From Streptomyces abyssalis (lineage in GTDB: Bacteria; Actinomycetota; Actinomycetes; Streptomycetales; Streptomycetaceae): a stretch of 64,000 nucleotides of DNA. Both the position numbers and the translations under genes were made by a program. This document shows positions 28,846 through 37,324 of this stretch, piece after piece. Below the pieces are notes generated by a model that was not told the origin of the DNA, did no database searches, and worked only from the letters and a program-made list of their open reading frames with translations. How positions within the stretch are numbered: position 1 is the stretch's first letter; every line of letters begins with the position of its first letter. The DNA lies in the NCBI RefSeq assembly GCF_001751365.1, contig NZ_LJGT01000037.1:248001-312000 (forward strand). The letters run 5' to 3'.

Positions 28846-30638
28846 GTGGCCGCGAGGTGACGCGCGGAGACGGCGCCGGGGCGGGTCCCGCTGCCGCGGG
28901 AGGGGGCCGCGCCGGTGCGGGCGGCCGTTCCGGCGCCGCTTCTGCGGGCGCGGGCGAGGGCGCCTCTTCGGGCACCCTGGGCGCGGGTACGTCCGCCGCT
29001 GCCACGGGCGCGGAGTGTTCCGCCACCAACTCAGGGCCGACCGGGGGTGCGGGTCCCGCCGCCAACGCGGGCGGGGATCCTGCCGCTGCGGGCGGCGGCC
29101 CGGGCGCGGGCACCGGTTCCTGTGCCGCCCGTACGGCCGCGAGCGCCGACGCCGCCTCTGTGGGGGCGGGCGGCGACAGGGGTAGGTCCGCGGGCTCAAG
29201 TCGGGCTGGCGACCCGGGTGTTGGCCCGGCCGCCGCGTGCGGGGGCGGCTCTTCGGGCGCCGCGGGCGTGGGGCCGTCCGCCGCTGCCATGGGCGCGGAG
29301 TACTCCGCCACCGGCTCAGGAGCGACGGGGGGTGCGGGCTCCGCTGCCGCGGGTGCGGGCGGCCGTTCCGGCGCCGCTTCTGCGGGCGCGGGCGCAGGCA
29401 GGGGCGCCTCCGGGGGCGTAAGTCGAGCTGGGGCCACGGGTGTCGGCGCCGTTGCCGCCGCCGTTGGTGGGGGCGCCGCTTCCGGCGGCGTAGGCGCGGG
29501 CGCCGCTTCCGGCGGCGTAGGCGCGGGCGCCGCAGAGGGTGCAGCGGATGGCCTCCCTTCCGCTGCCGCGGGCCGGGGCCCGGGCCCGGGCGCGGGTGCC
29601 GGTCCCGGTGCCCCCCGTACGGCCGCGAGCGCCGTCGCCGCGTGGGCCGAACTGCTGCGCGTTTCGGCCCTGTTCACCGTTCCCGGCGACGCCGTGGCCG
29701 GGGCCGCGGCGTCCGGGCACCGACCGAACCGGCGCACCGTGCTGGCGGCCGCCTCGTCGCTGTGCCTGTACGAGGCGGGCATGGCCCTCAACGACTACTC
29801 GGACCGGCACATCGACGCCGTCGAACGCCCGGACCGGCCGCTGCCGTCCGGACGCATCGCACCCGGCCGCGCGCTGGCCGCCTCCGCCGTACTGACGGGC
29901 GCGGGCCTCGGACTGGCCGCCGCGGCGGGCCGCGAGGCGCTGCTGACGGCCACGGCACTCGCCGGCACGGTCTGGGCGTACGACCTGAGGCTCAAACACA
30001 CCCCGTTCGGGCCCGCGGCGATGGCTGCTGCCCGGGGCCTCGACCTCGTACTCGGCGCCGCGGCGACCGCGCCCGCCCTGCCCAGACCCGGCTCCACCGG
30101 GCCCGACTCCACCGCACTCCGGTCCGCCCGGCTCCGCCGCCCGGCGTCGCGTCCTCGCCGGATATCCGGCGAGGTGCTGCGTGCCGCCGGGCTGCTCGGG
30201 GTGCACACCTTCGCCGTGACCGCCGTTTCCCGGCGGGAGACCCTCGGCGCGTCGTCCGCCGTGCCCTTCGCCGCGCTGGGCACGGTCGCGGCTGTCGCGG
30301 CCGCCGCCGGGGGCGCCCTCGGGAAGAACGGAGGCCGCACCGCCGGGCAGGCACGCACCTGTGATCAGGTACTCGCCGCGAAGCACATACGCGCCGCGAA
30401 GCACATACGGGCTGCGCTGGCCGCCGCATACGCGGCCACCGCCGCGCGCCCCCTCGCGCACGCCGTCCTCAACCCCTCGCCGCCACTGCTGCAGCGCGCG
30501 GTCGGAGGGGGCATCCGCGCGACGATCCCGCTGCAGGCCGCGCTGAGCGCACGCGCGGGGCGGGCCGGTGCGGCCGCCGCCGTACTGGCCCTGCTGCCGT
30601 CGGCGGCCCGGCTCTCACGGAAGGTCAGCCCGACATGA
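28842..30638 (+). CDS. UbiA-family prenyltransferase (EboC-like) with long Gly/Ala-rich N-terminus
   Basis: Residues about 265-598 are a polytopic UbiA prenyltransferase. The first aspartate motif is NDYSDRHIDAVERPDRPLPS (Asn317-Asp318), as in EboC proteins. It should attach a prenyl chain to a small acceptor in the membrane. Residues 1 to about 264 are almost only Gly, Ala, Ser, Thr and Pro, with internal repeats (for example GRSGAASAGAG twice). The ATG overlaps the previous stop (ATGA), supporting a start here, but an internal start nearer residue 265 cannot be excluded. A smaller in-frame repeat, AKHIRAAKHIRAA, lies near residue 515. The stop overlaps the next gene's ATG. Confidence 0.8.
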   Translation: MSGREVTRGDGAGAGPAAAGGGRAGAGGRSGAASAGAGEGASSGTLGAGTSAAATGAECSATNSGPTGGAGPAANAGGDPAAAGGGPGAGTGSCAARTAASADAASVGAGGDRGRSAGSSRAGDPGVGPAAACGGGSSGAAGVGPSAAAMGAEYSATGSGATGGAGSAAAGAGGRSGAASAGAGAGRGASGGVSRAGATGVGAVAAAVGGGAASGGVGAGAASGGVGAGAAEGAADGLPSAAAGRGPGPGAGAGPGAPRTAASAVAAWAELLRVSALFTVPGDAVAGAAASGHRPNRRTVLAAASSLCLYEAGMALNDYSDRHIDAVERPDRPLPSGRIAPGRALAASAVLTGAGLGLAAAAGREALLTATALAGTVWAYDLRLKHTPFGPAAMAAARGLDLVLGAAATAPALPRPGSTGPDSTALRSARLRRPASRPRRISGEVLRAAGLLGVHTFAVTAVSRRETLGASSAVPFAALGTVAAVAAAAGGALGKNGGRTAGQARTCDQVLAAKHIRAAKHIRAALAAAYAATAARPLAHAVLNPSPPLLQRAVGGGIRATIPLQAALSARAGRAGAAAAVLALLPSAARLSRKVSPT

Positions 30639-31561
30639 CCGGGACCGGCCCGCCCCCGCCGCGGCAGACCCGCCTGCGCTACGCCTACGGAACCAACGGC
30701 CTGGCCGACCTGCGGCTCGGCGACGCCCTCGCCCTACTTGCGGACCTCGGCTACGACGGCGTCGGACTCACCCTCGACCACATGCACCTCGATCCGCTCG
30801 CATCGGGTCTGCCGCGCCGAACGGCCGCCGTGGGCAAGGCACTTGGGCGGTACGGGCTGACCGTCACCGTCGAGACCGGCGCCCGTTACGTGCTCGACGC
30901 CCGCCGCAAGCACCACCCCACCCTCCTGGACCCCGACCCGCAGGCCCGCGCCGTGCGTCTCGAGCTGCTGCTGAAGGCCGTACGCGTCGCCGCCGATCTC
31001 GGCGCGCACGCGGTGCACTTCTTCAGCGGAACGATCCCTGACGGTGCCGACCCGCACACCGCCTGGCCGCGCTTCGCGGACAGCGTGGGGGCGTTGCTCT
31101 CAGCGGCGCAGGCCGCAGGTGTGCCGCTGGCCGTGGAGCCCGAACCGGGGCATCTGCTGGGCGACCTGGCCGCCTTCCACCGGCTGCGCACCAGCCTGGG
31201 AGAGCCGGACGGCCTGGGAGTGACTCTGGACGTCGGGCACTGCGTGTGCCTGGAGCCGGAGCCGCCGCAGGAGTGCGTACGGGCGGCCGCTCCCTGGCTG
31301 CGGCATGTGCAGATCGAGGACATGCGGCGCGGCGTTCACGAGCATCTCCCGTTCGGCGAGGGCGAGTTGGACGTACCGCCCGTCCTGGCGGCGCTGCGCG
31401 AGGCGGAGTACGAGGGGCTGGTCACCGTCGAGCTGCCCCGCCACTCCCACGCGGGCCCCGGATGCGCCGGCGACGCCATCCGTTTCCTGCGGAAGGCGGA
31501 GGCGGCCTCAGGAGGCGGGCCCGCACGGCCGGACGAGCAGACAGGAGTCCCCCCATGGTGA
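30635..31561 (+). CDS. TIM-barrel sugar phosphate isomerase/epimerase of the Ebo-type operon
   Basis: This 308-residue xylose-isomerase-like barrel has the metal site residues in LAVEPEPGH, GVTLDVGHCV, LRHVQIEDM and LVTVELPRHSH. The last glutamate and the earlier Glu/Asp/His set are the usual divalent-metal ligands. Substrate is unknown; in this operon two other barrels of the same family are encoded, so it may act on a cyclitol or sugar intermediate. It overlaps both neighbours (ATGA at the front, 7 bp at the end). Confidence 0.87.
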   Translation: MTGTGPPPPRQTRLRYAYGTNGLADLRLGDALALLADLGYDGVGLTLDHMHLDPLASGLPRRTAAVGKALGRYGLTVTVETGARYVLDARRKHHPTLLDPDPQARAVRLELLLKAVRVAADLGAHAVHFFSGTIPDGADPHTAWPRFADSVGALLSAAQAAGVPLAVEPEPGHLLGDLAAFHRLRTSLGEPDGLGVTLDVGHCVCLEPEPPQECVRAAAPWLRHVQIEDMRRGVHEHLPFGEGELDVPPVLAALREAEYEGLVTVELPRHSHAGPGCAGDAIRFLRKAEAASGGGPARPDEQTGVPPW

Positions 31562-32403
31562 ACTCTCCCGTCCCGGAGCCTTCCTCCGGCGTCCCGCGGC
31601 CCTCGGCCCGACCCGGCGCCCCCGGTCCCTCGGCCGAGGCTCCCGCCACCGGCCCGTCCCGCGCCGAGGTGCCCGCGACGCCGGCGGACATCGAGGCCCA
31701 ACTGGCCGGCAGCCTGGACGGGAAGAGCAGCTCCTGGCTGCGCGAGGCCCTGGCCGAGGCGGAACGCGCACCCGGCGAGGCGGCATGGGAGCTGTACTTC
31801 GCCTCCGCGGGGCGCCACTGCGGACGTACGGCCGCGGGCGACGTCCGCGTACTGCTGCTGCACGCTGCGGGCGCGGGCACCGCCACCCTCAGCCGCCTCT
31901 ACCGGCAGGGCACCGCCGCCGAACGCGCCGCCGTGCTGCGGGCATTGCCGTACCTCCCCACGGGCGCCACACCGGAGGCCCTGCCCCTGGTCGAGGACGC
32001 GCTGCGCGCCAACGACACGACCCTTGTGGCGGCCGCGGTCGGCCCTTACGCGGGTGTCCATCTGGACCCGCACGGCTGGCGGCACGCGGTGCTGAAGTGC
32101 CTGTTCGCCGGCGTGCCCCTGGACGCCGTCGCAGGTCTCTCCCGCCGGGCCCGAGGAGATGCCGAACTCGCCAGGATGCTCGGCGACTTCGCTCATGAAC
32201 GCACCGCCGCGGGCCGGCACGTACCGGCTGATCTGAACCGCGCCCTCCGTCTGACCGGCCACCACCCCGAAGGCCGCCCGTACGCCGCGGGCACGACCGG
32301 TGCGACCGAAGCGACCGGTACGACCGAAGCGACCGGCACGACCGACGCAGCCGAAGCGACCGACTCAGCCGACGCCCCCGTGCACCCGCCCGAGGAGTTC
32401 TGA
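31555..32403 (+). CDS. eboA: EboA-domain protein
   Basis: This 282-residue protein has a disordered Pro-rich start (about 1-45). An all-helical EboA-type domain (about 55-235) follows: SSWLREALAEAERAPGEAAW, RLYRQGTAAERAAVLRALPY, VEDALRANDTTLVAAAVGPY, AVLKCLFAGVPL, RMLGDFAHERTAAGR. The tail is Thr/Ala-rich with a GTTEAT repeat. EboA is needed, with its neighbours, for moving a precursor to the periplasm in the cyanobacterial scytonemin pathway; the molecular role is not known. Assignment uses these repeated helical motifs plus operon context. GTG at 31558 is an alternative start to ATG 31555. One base overlaps the TatD gene (TGATG). Confidence 0.8.
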   Translation: MVNSPVPEPSSGVPRPSARPGAPGPSAEAPATGPSRAEVPATPADIEAQLAGSLDGKSSSWLREALAEAERAPGEAAWELYFASAGRHCGRTAAGDVRVLLLHAAGAGTATLSRLYRQGTAAERAAVLRALPYLPTGATPEALPLVEDALRANDTTLVAAAVGPYAGVHLDPHGWRHAVLKCLFAGVPLDAVAGLSRRARGDAELARMLGDFAHERTAAGRHVPADLNRALRLTGHHPEGRPYAAGTTGATEATGTTEATGTTDAAEATDSADAPVHPPEEF

Positions 32404-33260
32404 TGCGCATCTTCGACCCGCACATCCACATGACCTCGCGGACGACCGACGACTACACCGCCATGTACGAGGCGGGCGTACGCGCCCTCGTCGAACCCTC
32501 CTTCTGGCTGGGCCAGCCCCGCACCTCGCCCGGGTCCTTCTACGACTACTTCGACTCCCTCCTGGGCTGGGAGCCCTTCCGCGCCGCCCAGCACGGCATC
32601 GCCCACCACTGCACCATCGCGCTCAATCCCAAGGAGGCGGGCGACGCCCGCTGCGTGCCCGTACTGGACGAACTGCCGCGCTACCTCGTCAAGGACGGAG
32701 TCGTCGCCGTCGGCGAGATCGGCTACGACTCGATGACGCCCGCCGAGGACACCGCCCTCGCCGCACAGCTCCAACTCGCCGCCGACCACGGCCTTCCCGC
32801 CCTCGTGCACACCCCGCACCGCGACAAGGCCGCGGGGTTGAGGCGCACCCTCGACGTGCTCCGCGAGTCCGTTCTGCCGCCGGAGCGTGTCCTGCTCGAC
32901 CACCTCAACGAGGCGACCGTCGACGAAGCCGCGGCGTCCGGCTGCTGGCTCGGCTTCTCCATCTACCCCGACACCAAGATGGACGAACAGCGCATGGTGC
33001 GGCTGCTGCGCCTGCACGGCACACAGCGCGTCCTGGTCAACTCCGCGGCCGACTGGGGCCGCAGCGACCCGCTCAAGACCCGCGCCGTCGGCGACGCCAT
33101 GCTCGACGCGGGATTCACCGACGACGAGGTCGACCAAGTGCTGTGGCGCAACCCCGTCGCCTTCTACGGGCAGAGCGGCCGCCTGGAGCCGGACCTCTCC
33201 GAGGCGTCCGCCGCGCCACCCACGTACGAGGGCAACTCGATCCTGCGCGGCGGGGAATGA
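32403..33260 (+). CDS. TatD-family metal-dependent hydrolase (EboB-like)
   Basis: This 285-residue amidohydrolase-fold protein starts with the metal motif FDPHIHM, has GEIGYDSM (about residue 104), PALVHTPHRDK (about 136) and the late NSAADWGRSDP (about 217), which supply the two-metal site. TatD homologues are phosphodiesterases or nucleases, but those in Ebo operons probably act on a metabolite. It overlaps EboA by one base and is followed after 15 bp by EboE. Confidence 0.87.
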   Translation: MRIFDPHIHMTSRTTDDYTAMYEAGVRALVEPSFWLGQPRTSPGSFYDYFDSLLGWEPFRAAQHGIAHHCTIALNPKEAGDARCVPVLDELPRYLVKDGVVAVGEIGYDSMTPAEDTALAAQLQLAADHGLPALVHTPHRDKAAGLRRTLDVLRESVLPPERVLLDHLNEATVDEAAASGCWLGFSIYPDTKMDEQRMVRLLRLHGTQRVLVNSAADWGRSDPLKTRAVGDAMLDAGFTDDEVDQVLWRNPVAFYGQSGRLEPDLSEASAAPPTYEGNSILRGGE

Positions 33261-33275
33261 GGGGAGGTCCGGGCC

Positions 33276-34454
33276 ATGCGTTTCAGACACCCCGACGGCT
33301 CGACCGTCCACCTCGCCTACTGCACGAACGTGCACGCGGCGGAGGACCTCGACGGCGTGACGGACCAGCTGCGCGAGTACGCCGAACCGGTGCGCCGCCG
33401 CCTGCACCGTGACCGCCTCGGCATCGGCCTGTGGCTGGCCCGGGGCGCCGTCCGCACGCTGACCGCCGACCCCGCAGCCGTACGGGCGCTGCGGGGCGAA
33501 CTCGACCGGCGCGGCCTGGAGGTCGTCACCCTGAACGGCTTCCCCTACCAGGGGTTCGGCGACGAACAGGTCAAGTACCGCGTCTACAGTCCCGACTGGA
33601 CCGAGCCCGAGCGGCTGGAGCACACCACCGACCTGGCGCGGCTCCTCACGTCGCTGCTGCCCGACGACGTCACCGAGGGCTCGGTCTCCACGCTGCCGCT
33701 GGCTTGGCGTACCGGCTTCACACCGCAGCGGCGCCGCACCGCACTCGCCGCCCTCGGCACCCTCGCCGGGCGCCTGGACGCGCTCGAGGAGATGACGGGG
33801 CGCAGCATCCGCATCGGTCTGGAACCCGAGCCGGGCTGCACCGTGGAGACCACCGCGGACGCTCTGGAGGTGCTCACCGGAGCGGACGCACCGCCCGCAC
33901 ACCGGATCGGGGTGTGCGTGGACACCTGCCATCTGGCCGCCCAGTTCGAGGAGCCCGAGGCGGCTGTCGGCGCTCTCGAGGCGGCCGGGATCTCCGTCGT
34001 CAAGAGCCAGCTCTCGGCGGCGCTGCACCTCGAACACCCCGGCGCCGACGGGGCGTTGTCCGCGCTGGCCGAGTTCGACGAGCCGCGCTTCCTGCATCAG
34101 ACCCGTGCCGTGGCGGCCCAGGGAGTGCTCTCCACCGACGACCTGGGCGAGGCCCTCGAAGCCGGTGTGCTGCCGGCCGCCGCCCCCTGGCGGGCCCATT
34201 TCCACGTACCGCTGCACGCTCCGCCCGCGCCGCCGCTGACCTCCACCCTCGGCGTGCTGCGGGCGGCGCTCACGCGGCTGGTGGGCGGCCCTTCGCCGCT
34301 GACGCGCCATCTGGAGGTGGAGACCTACACCTGGCAGGCCCTCCCGCACGCCCTGCGGCCCCGCACCCGCTCCCAGCTCGCCGACGGCATCGCCGCCGAA
34401 CTCGACGTCGCCCGCGAGATGTTGACCGACCTCGGCCTGAAGGAGCTGCCATGA
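33276..34454 (+). CDS. eboE: Metabolite traffic protein EboE (xylose-isomerase-like TIM barrel)
   Basis: This 392-residue protein opens with LAYCTNVHAAEDLDGVTDQL and has VVTLNGFPYQGFGDEQVKYRVY. These are very characteristic of EboE. The barrel continues with RIGLEPEPGCTVE and RIGVCVDTCHLAAQFE, which carry the probable metal ligands. In cyanobacteria EboE belongs to the set needed for precursor export to the periplasm, but its reaction is unknown. A GGGGAGG ribosome site lies before the ATG, and the end overlaps the phosphatase gene by 4 bp. Confidence 0.9.
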   Translation: MRFRHPDGSTVHLAYCTNVHAAEDLDGVTDQLREYAEPVRRRLHRDRLGIGLWLARGAVRTLTADPAAVRALRGELDRRGLEVVTLNGFPYQGFGDEQVKYRVYSPDWTEPERLEHTTDLARLLTSLLPDDVTEGSVSTLPLAWRTGFTPQRRRTALAALGTLAGRLDALEEMTGRSIRIGLEPEPGCTVETTADALEVLTGADAPPAHRIGVCVDTCHLAAQFEEPEAAVGALEAAGISVVKSQLSAALHLEHPGADGALSALAEFDEPRFLHQTRAVAAQGVLSTDDLGEALEAGVLPAAAPWRAHFHVPLHAPPAPPLTSTLGVLRAALTRLVGGPSPLTRHLEVETYTWQALPHALRPRTRSQLADGIAAELDVAREMLTDLGLKELP

Positions 34455-36226
34455 GCGACAGCCGCTCCGCACCGGCGTCCCCGGGCCCGCGCCGGCCTCC
34501 CGCCGACGCGGGACCGGACCGCACACCGTCCGTCCCCGCCCGGGCGGGGACTCCTTCCGGTGCGGTGGCCGAACCGTCTGCCGCAGCGCGCGGCAATCCC
34601 GAACCGCATCCCGAACCGGGCGGCAACGCCCCGTCGGGAGCTGCCGGTTCGGGGCCGGAGCCCCGAGCGGCCGCCCGAGCGAGCGTCCGGGGGCGGCGGG
34701 AGTCCGGCCCGGAGCCCGAGGAGCACCACGAGCCCGCCCGGGACCCGGCCCCTGAGACGCCGGCGGACTCGCCGGGAGCAGCGACGGGCAACGGGACGGA
34801 CACGGACACGGACCGGGGCGGCCCGGCGGCCGGCAGGCCGAACACCCACCCCCTCCTGGTGATCGACGTCGTCGGGCTCACCCCTCAACTCCTCGCTCAC
34901 ATGCCCGCGTTGCGCGCCGTCGCCGATGCGGGGACGTACACGCCCCTGGGCACCGTGCTGCCCGCGGTCACCTGTGCCGCGCAGTCCACGTTCCTGACGG
35001 GCCTCACCCCCGACGGGCACGGCATCGTCGGAAACGGCTGGTATTTCCGGGAGTTGGGCGAGGTCCTGCTGTGGCGCCAGCACAACGCGCTGGTCTCCGG
35101 GGAGAAGCTGTGGGACGCCCTGCGCGCCCGCCGTCCCGGATACACCGTCGCCAACATCTGCTGGTGGTACGCGATGGGCGCGGACACCGACTGGACGGTC
35201 ACACCGCGCCCCGTCTACTACGCCGACGGACGCAAGGAGCCCGACTGCTACACCCGGCCGCCGGACCTGCACGGCGAACTCACCGGCGCCCTGGGCACCT
35301 TCCCCCTCTTCCACTTCTGGGGGCCAGGCGCGGACCTCGTCTCCTCCCGCTGGATCATCGACGCGACCCGGCACATCCTGCGCACCCGCCGCCCCGACCT
35401 CGCCCTGTGCTACGTCCCCCACCTCGACTACGACCTCCAGCGGTACGGGCCCGACGACCCCCGCTCACACCGTGCCGCCGCCGAACTCGACGCCGCACTC
35501 GCACCGTTGCTGGACGACGCACGAGCGGAGGGCCGCACCGTCGTGGCGCTCTCCGAGTACGGCATCACCCGCGCGGACCGCACGGTCGACATCAACCGGG
35601 CGCTGCGCCGCGCGGGCCTGCTGGAGGTGCACACCCAGGACGGCATGGAGTACCTGGACCCCACCACGTCACGTGCTTTCGCCGTCGTCGACCACCAGCT
35701 CGCCCACGTCTACGTACGGGACCCCGCGGACGTCCCCGCGGCCAGGGACGTGCTCGAAGGGCTGGACGGCATCGCCGAACTCCTCGACGAACAGGGCAAG
35801 AAGGCCCACCACCTGGACCATCCGCGCTCCGGCGAACTCGTCGCCGTCGCCGAGCCCGGCGCCTGGTTCACCTACTACTACTGGCTCGACGACACCCGCG
35901 CGCCCGACTTCGCCCAGCTCGTCGAGATCCACCGCAAGCCCGGTTACGACCCGGCCGAGCTGTTCATGGACCCGCTCGACCCGTACGTCCGCCTGCGTGC
36001 GGCGACCGCGCTCGCGCGGAAGAAGACCGGCATGCGCTACCGCATGGCGGTCGTGCCCCTGGACCCCTCACCGGTGCGCGGCAGCCACGGCCGGCTTCCC
36101 GGACGCAGCGACGAGGGCCCGGTGTTCATCTGTTCGCGCCCCGGCGTGACGGAGGGCCACGGCCCCCTGCCCGCCACCGACGTCAAGTCCCTGCTCGTCA
36201 ACCTCGCTCTGGGAGAGCACACATGA
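34451..36226 (+). CDS. Alkaline phosphatase superfamily phosphodiesterase (EboF-like)
   Basis: This 591-residue protein begins with about 130 disordered residues rich in Pro, Glu, Ala and Gly. The type I phosphodiesterase/nucleotide pyrophosphatase domain follows: LLVIDVVGLTPQLL (first metal aspartate), PAVTCAAQSTFLTGLTPDGHG (nucleophile Thr), CYVPHLDYDLQRYGPD, and ALSEYGI. Family members hydrolyse nucleotide or phospholipid-type diesters with two metals. In Ebo operons a protein of this family is usual (EboF). No signal peptide is visible, so it probably acts in the cytoplasm. It overlaps EboE (ATGA) and the next gene (ATGA). Confidence 0.88.
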   Translation: MSDSRSAPASPGPRRPPADAGPDRTPSVPARAGTPSGAVAEPSAAARGNPEPHPEPGGNAPSGAAGSGPEPRAAARASVRGRRESGPEPEEHHEPARDPAPETPADSPGAATGNGTDTDTDRGGPAAGRPNTHPLLVIDVVGLTPQLLAHMPALRAVADAGTYTPLGTVLPAVTCAAQSTFLTGLTPDGHGIVGNGWYFRELGEVLLWRQHNALVSGEKLWDALRARRPGYTVANICWWYAMGADTDWTVTPRPVYYADGRKEPDCYTRPPDLHGELTGALGTFPLFHFWGPGADLVSSRWIIDATRHILRTRRPDLALCYVPHLDYDLQRYGPDDPRSHRAAAELDAALAPLLDDARAEGRTVVALSEYGITRADRTVDINRALRRAGLLEVHTQDGMEYLDPTTSRAFAVVDHQLAHVYVRDPADVPAARDVLEGLDGIAELLDEQGKKAHHLDHPRSGELVAVAEPGAWFTYYYWLDDTRAPDFAQLVEIHRKPGYDPAELFMDPLDPYVRLRAATALARKKTGMRYRMAVVPLDPSPVRGSHGRLPGRSDEGPVFICSRPGVTEGHGPLPATDVKSLLVNLALGEHT

Positions 36227-37245
36227 GACGCATGCCCCAAGACCCCGAACTGTCCAGGCGTCTGCGCCGCCGCGGCTTCCTCGGTGTCGCGGCCGGCGCC
36301 GCGGCGGCCTCGCTGCTGGGCACCGCCGCCGCCCCCGCCAACGCGGCCGCCCCGGCCGCCGACGGCCGAGGCGGCTGCGACCCCGTCGTGCCCAAGGGAC
36401 GGCTGGGCATCCAGCTCTACACGCTCCGCGACAAGGTGCAGTCGCTCGGCTTCGCCGCCGTCTTCGAGGAACTGGCCCGGTACAGCTACGAGCAGGTGGA
36501 GTTCGCCGGCTACACCCAGGGGACCGGCGAGATATCGCTCGCCGCGCTGCGCAGGCTGCTGCGTGAGCACGGGCTGCGCGGCATCGGCAGCCACGTCGGC
36601 TACTGGTCCGACAACCCCGAGGACTACACCTTCGACACCCAGCTGGAGAAGGTGCTCGACGACGCTGCCGCGCTCGGGCTGCCGCACGTGGGCACCGCCG
36701 CGAGCCCCGACCGGTACGGGCGCACCGTGGACGGCTGGAAGCGCGCCGCGGAGGACTTCAACACCTACGGTGCCGCGGCGAGGAAGCGCGGCCTGAAGTT
36801 CTATCAGCACAACCACCAGATGGAGTTCGGCTTCGCCGAGGACCGCCCCGACGTACGCCTGTACGACGTGCTGCTTGCCGAGACCGACCCCGACCTGGTG
36901 TACCTGGAGATGGACATCTACTGGGCGTACGCCGGCCAGTACCGCTTCAGCGTCCGCCCCGACGGCACCCCCGCACCCTTCGAACCCGTCGACTACGTGC
37001 TGAAGCAGCCGCAGCGCTACCCGCTCTTCCACGTCAAGGACGGCGAACACGACGAAACCGCCGAGGACGGCTACCGAATGGTGGACGTCGGCGACGGCGA
37101 CATCGACTACCGGCGCTTCCTGACGAAGGTGGGCAGGACGCCCGGCGGCAGGAGGCACAACTGGCTGGTGGAGCACGACAATCCGGCCGACTCCCTGCGG
37201 ACGGCCCGCCGCTCGGCCGCCCATCTGCGGTCGCTGCGTCGCTGA
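36223..37245 (+). CDS. Tat-exported sugar phosphate isomerase/epimerase-like protein
   Basis: This 340-residue protein has a clear twin-arginine signal (RRRGFLGVAAGAAAASLLG, cleavage near ANA), so the folded TIM barrel acts outside the membrane. The xylose-isomerase-like barrel starts at LGIQLYTLRDKVQSLGF, and its metal residues are in FYQHNHQMEFG, YLEMDIYWAYAGQ, LFHVKDGEHDE and WLVEHDNP. It is the last gene of the Ebo-type operon. An exported enzyme here fits the idea that the operon's product is finished or used on the outer side of the membrane. Confidence 0.9.
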   Translation: MRRMPQDPELSRRLRRRGFLGVAAGAAAASLLGTAAAPANAAAPAADGRGGCDPVVPKGRLGIQLYTLRDKVQSLGFAAVFEELARYSYEQVEFAGYTQGTGEISLAALRRLLREHGLRGIGSHVGYWSDNPEDYTFDTQLEKVLDDAAALGLPHVGTAASPDRYGRTVDGWKRAAEDFNTYGAAARKRGLKFYQHNHQMEFGFAEDRPDVRLYDVLLAETDPDLVYLEMDIYWAYAGQYRFSVRPDGTPAPFEPVDYVLKQPQRYPLFHVKDGEHDETAEDGYRMVDVGDGDIDYRRFLTKVGRTPGGRRHNWLVEHDNPADSLRTARRSAAHLRSLRR

Positions 37246-37261
37246 GCGCCGCAGCTGCACG

Positions 37262-37305
37262 ACGGCGCCGGGCCGCCCCCTTCGCAAGGGGCGGCCCGGC
37301 GCCGT
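37262..37305. terminator. Bidirectional terminator after the Ebo-type operon
   Basis: A perfect 18-bp stem (ACGGCGCCGGGCCGCCCC and its complement) encloses CTTCGCAA. It lies between the converging Ebo-type operon and aldo/keto reductase gene. A close relative sits at 38903-38938. Confidence 0.85.
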
Positions 37306-37324
37306 GCGTCCTCAGGCCCTGGCC

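Noticed and set aside
28757..29791. Pro/Ala-rich minus-strand frame opposite the UbiA N-terminal extension
   Set aside because: Looks like a linker by composition but has no domain and lies opposite a translationally coupled gene; kept only as an observation.
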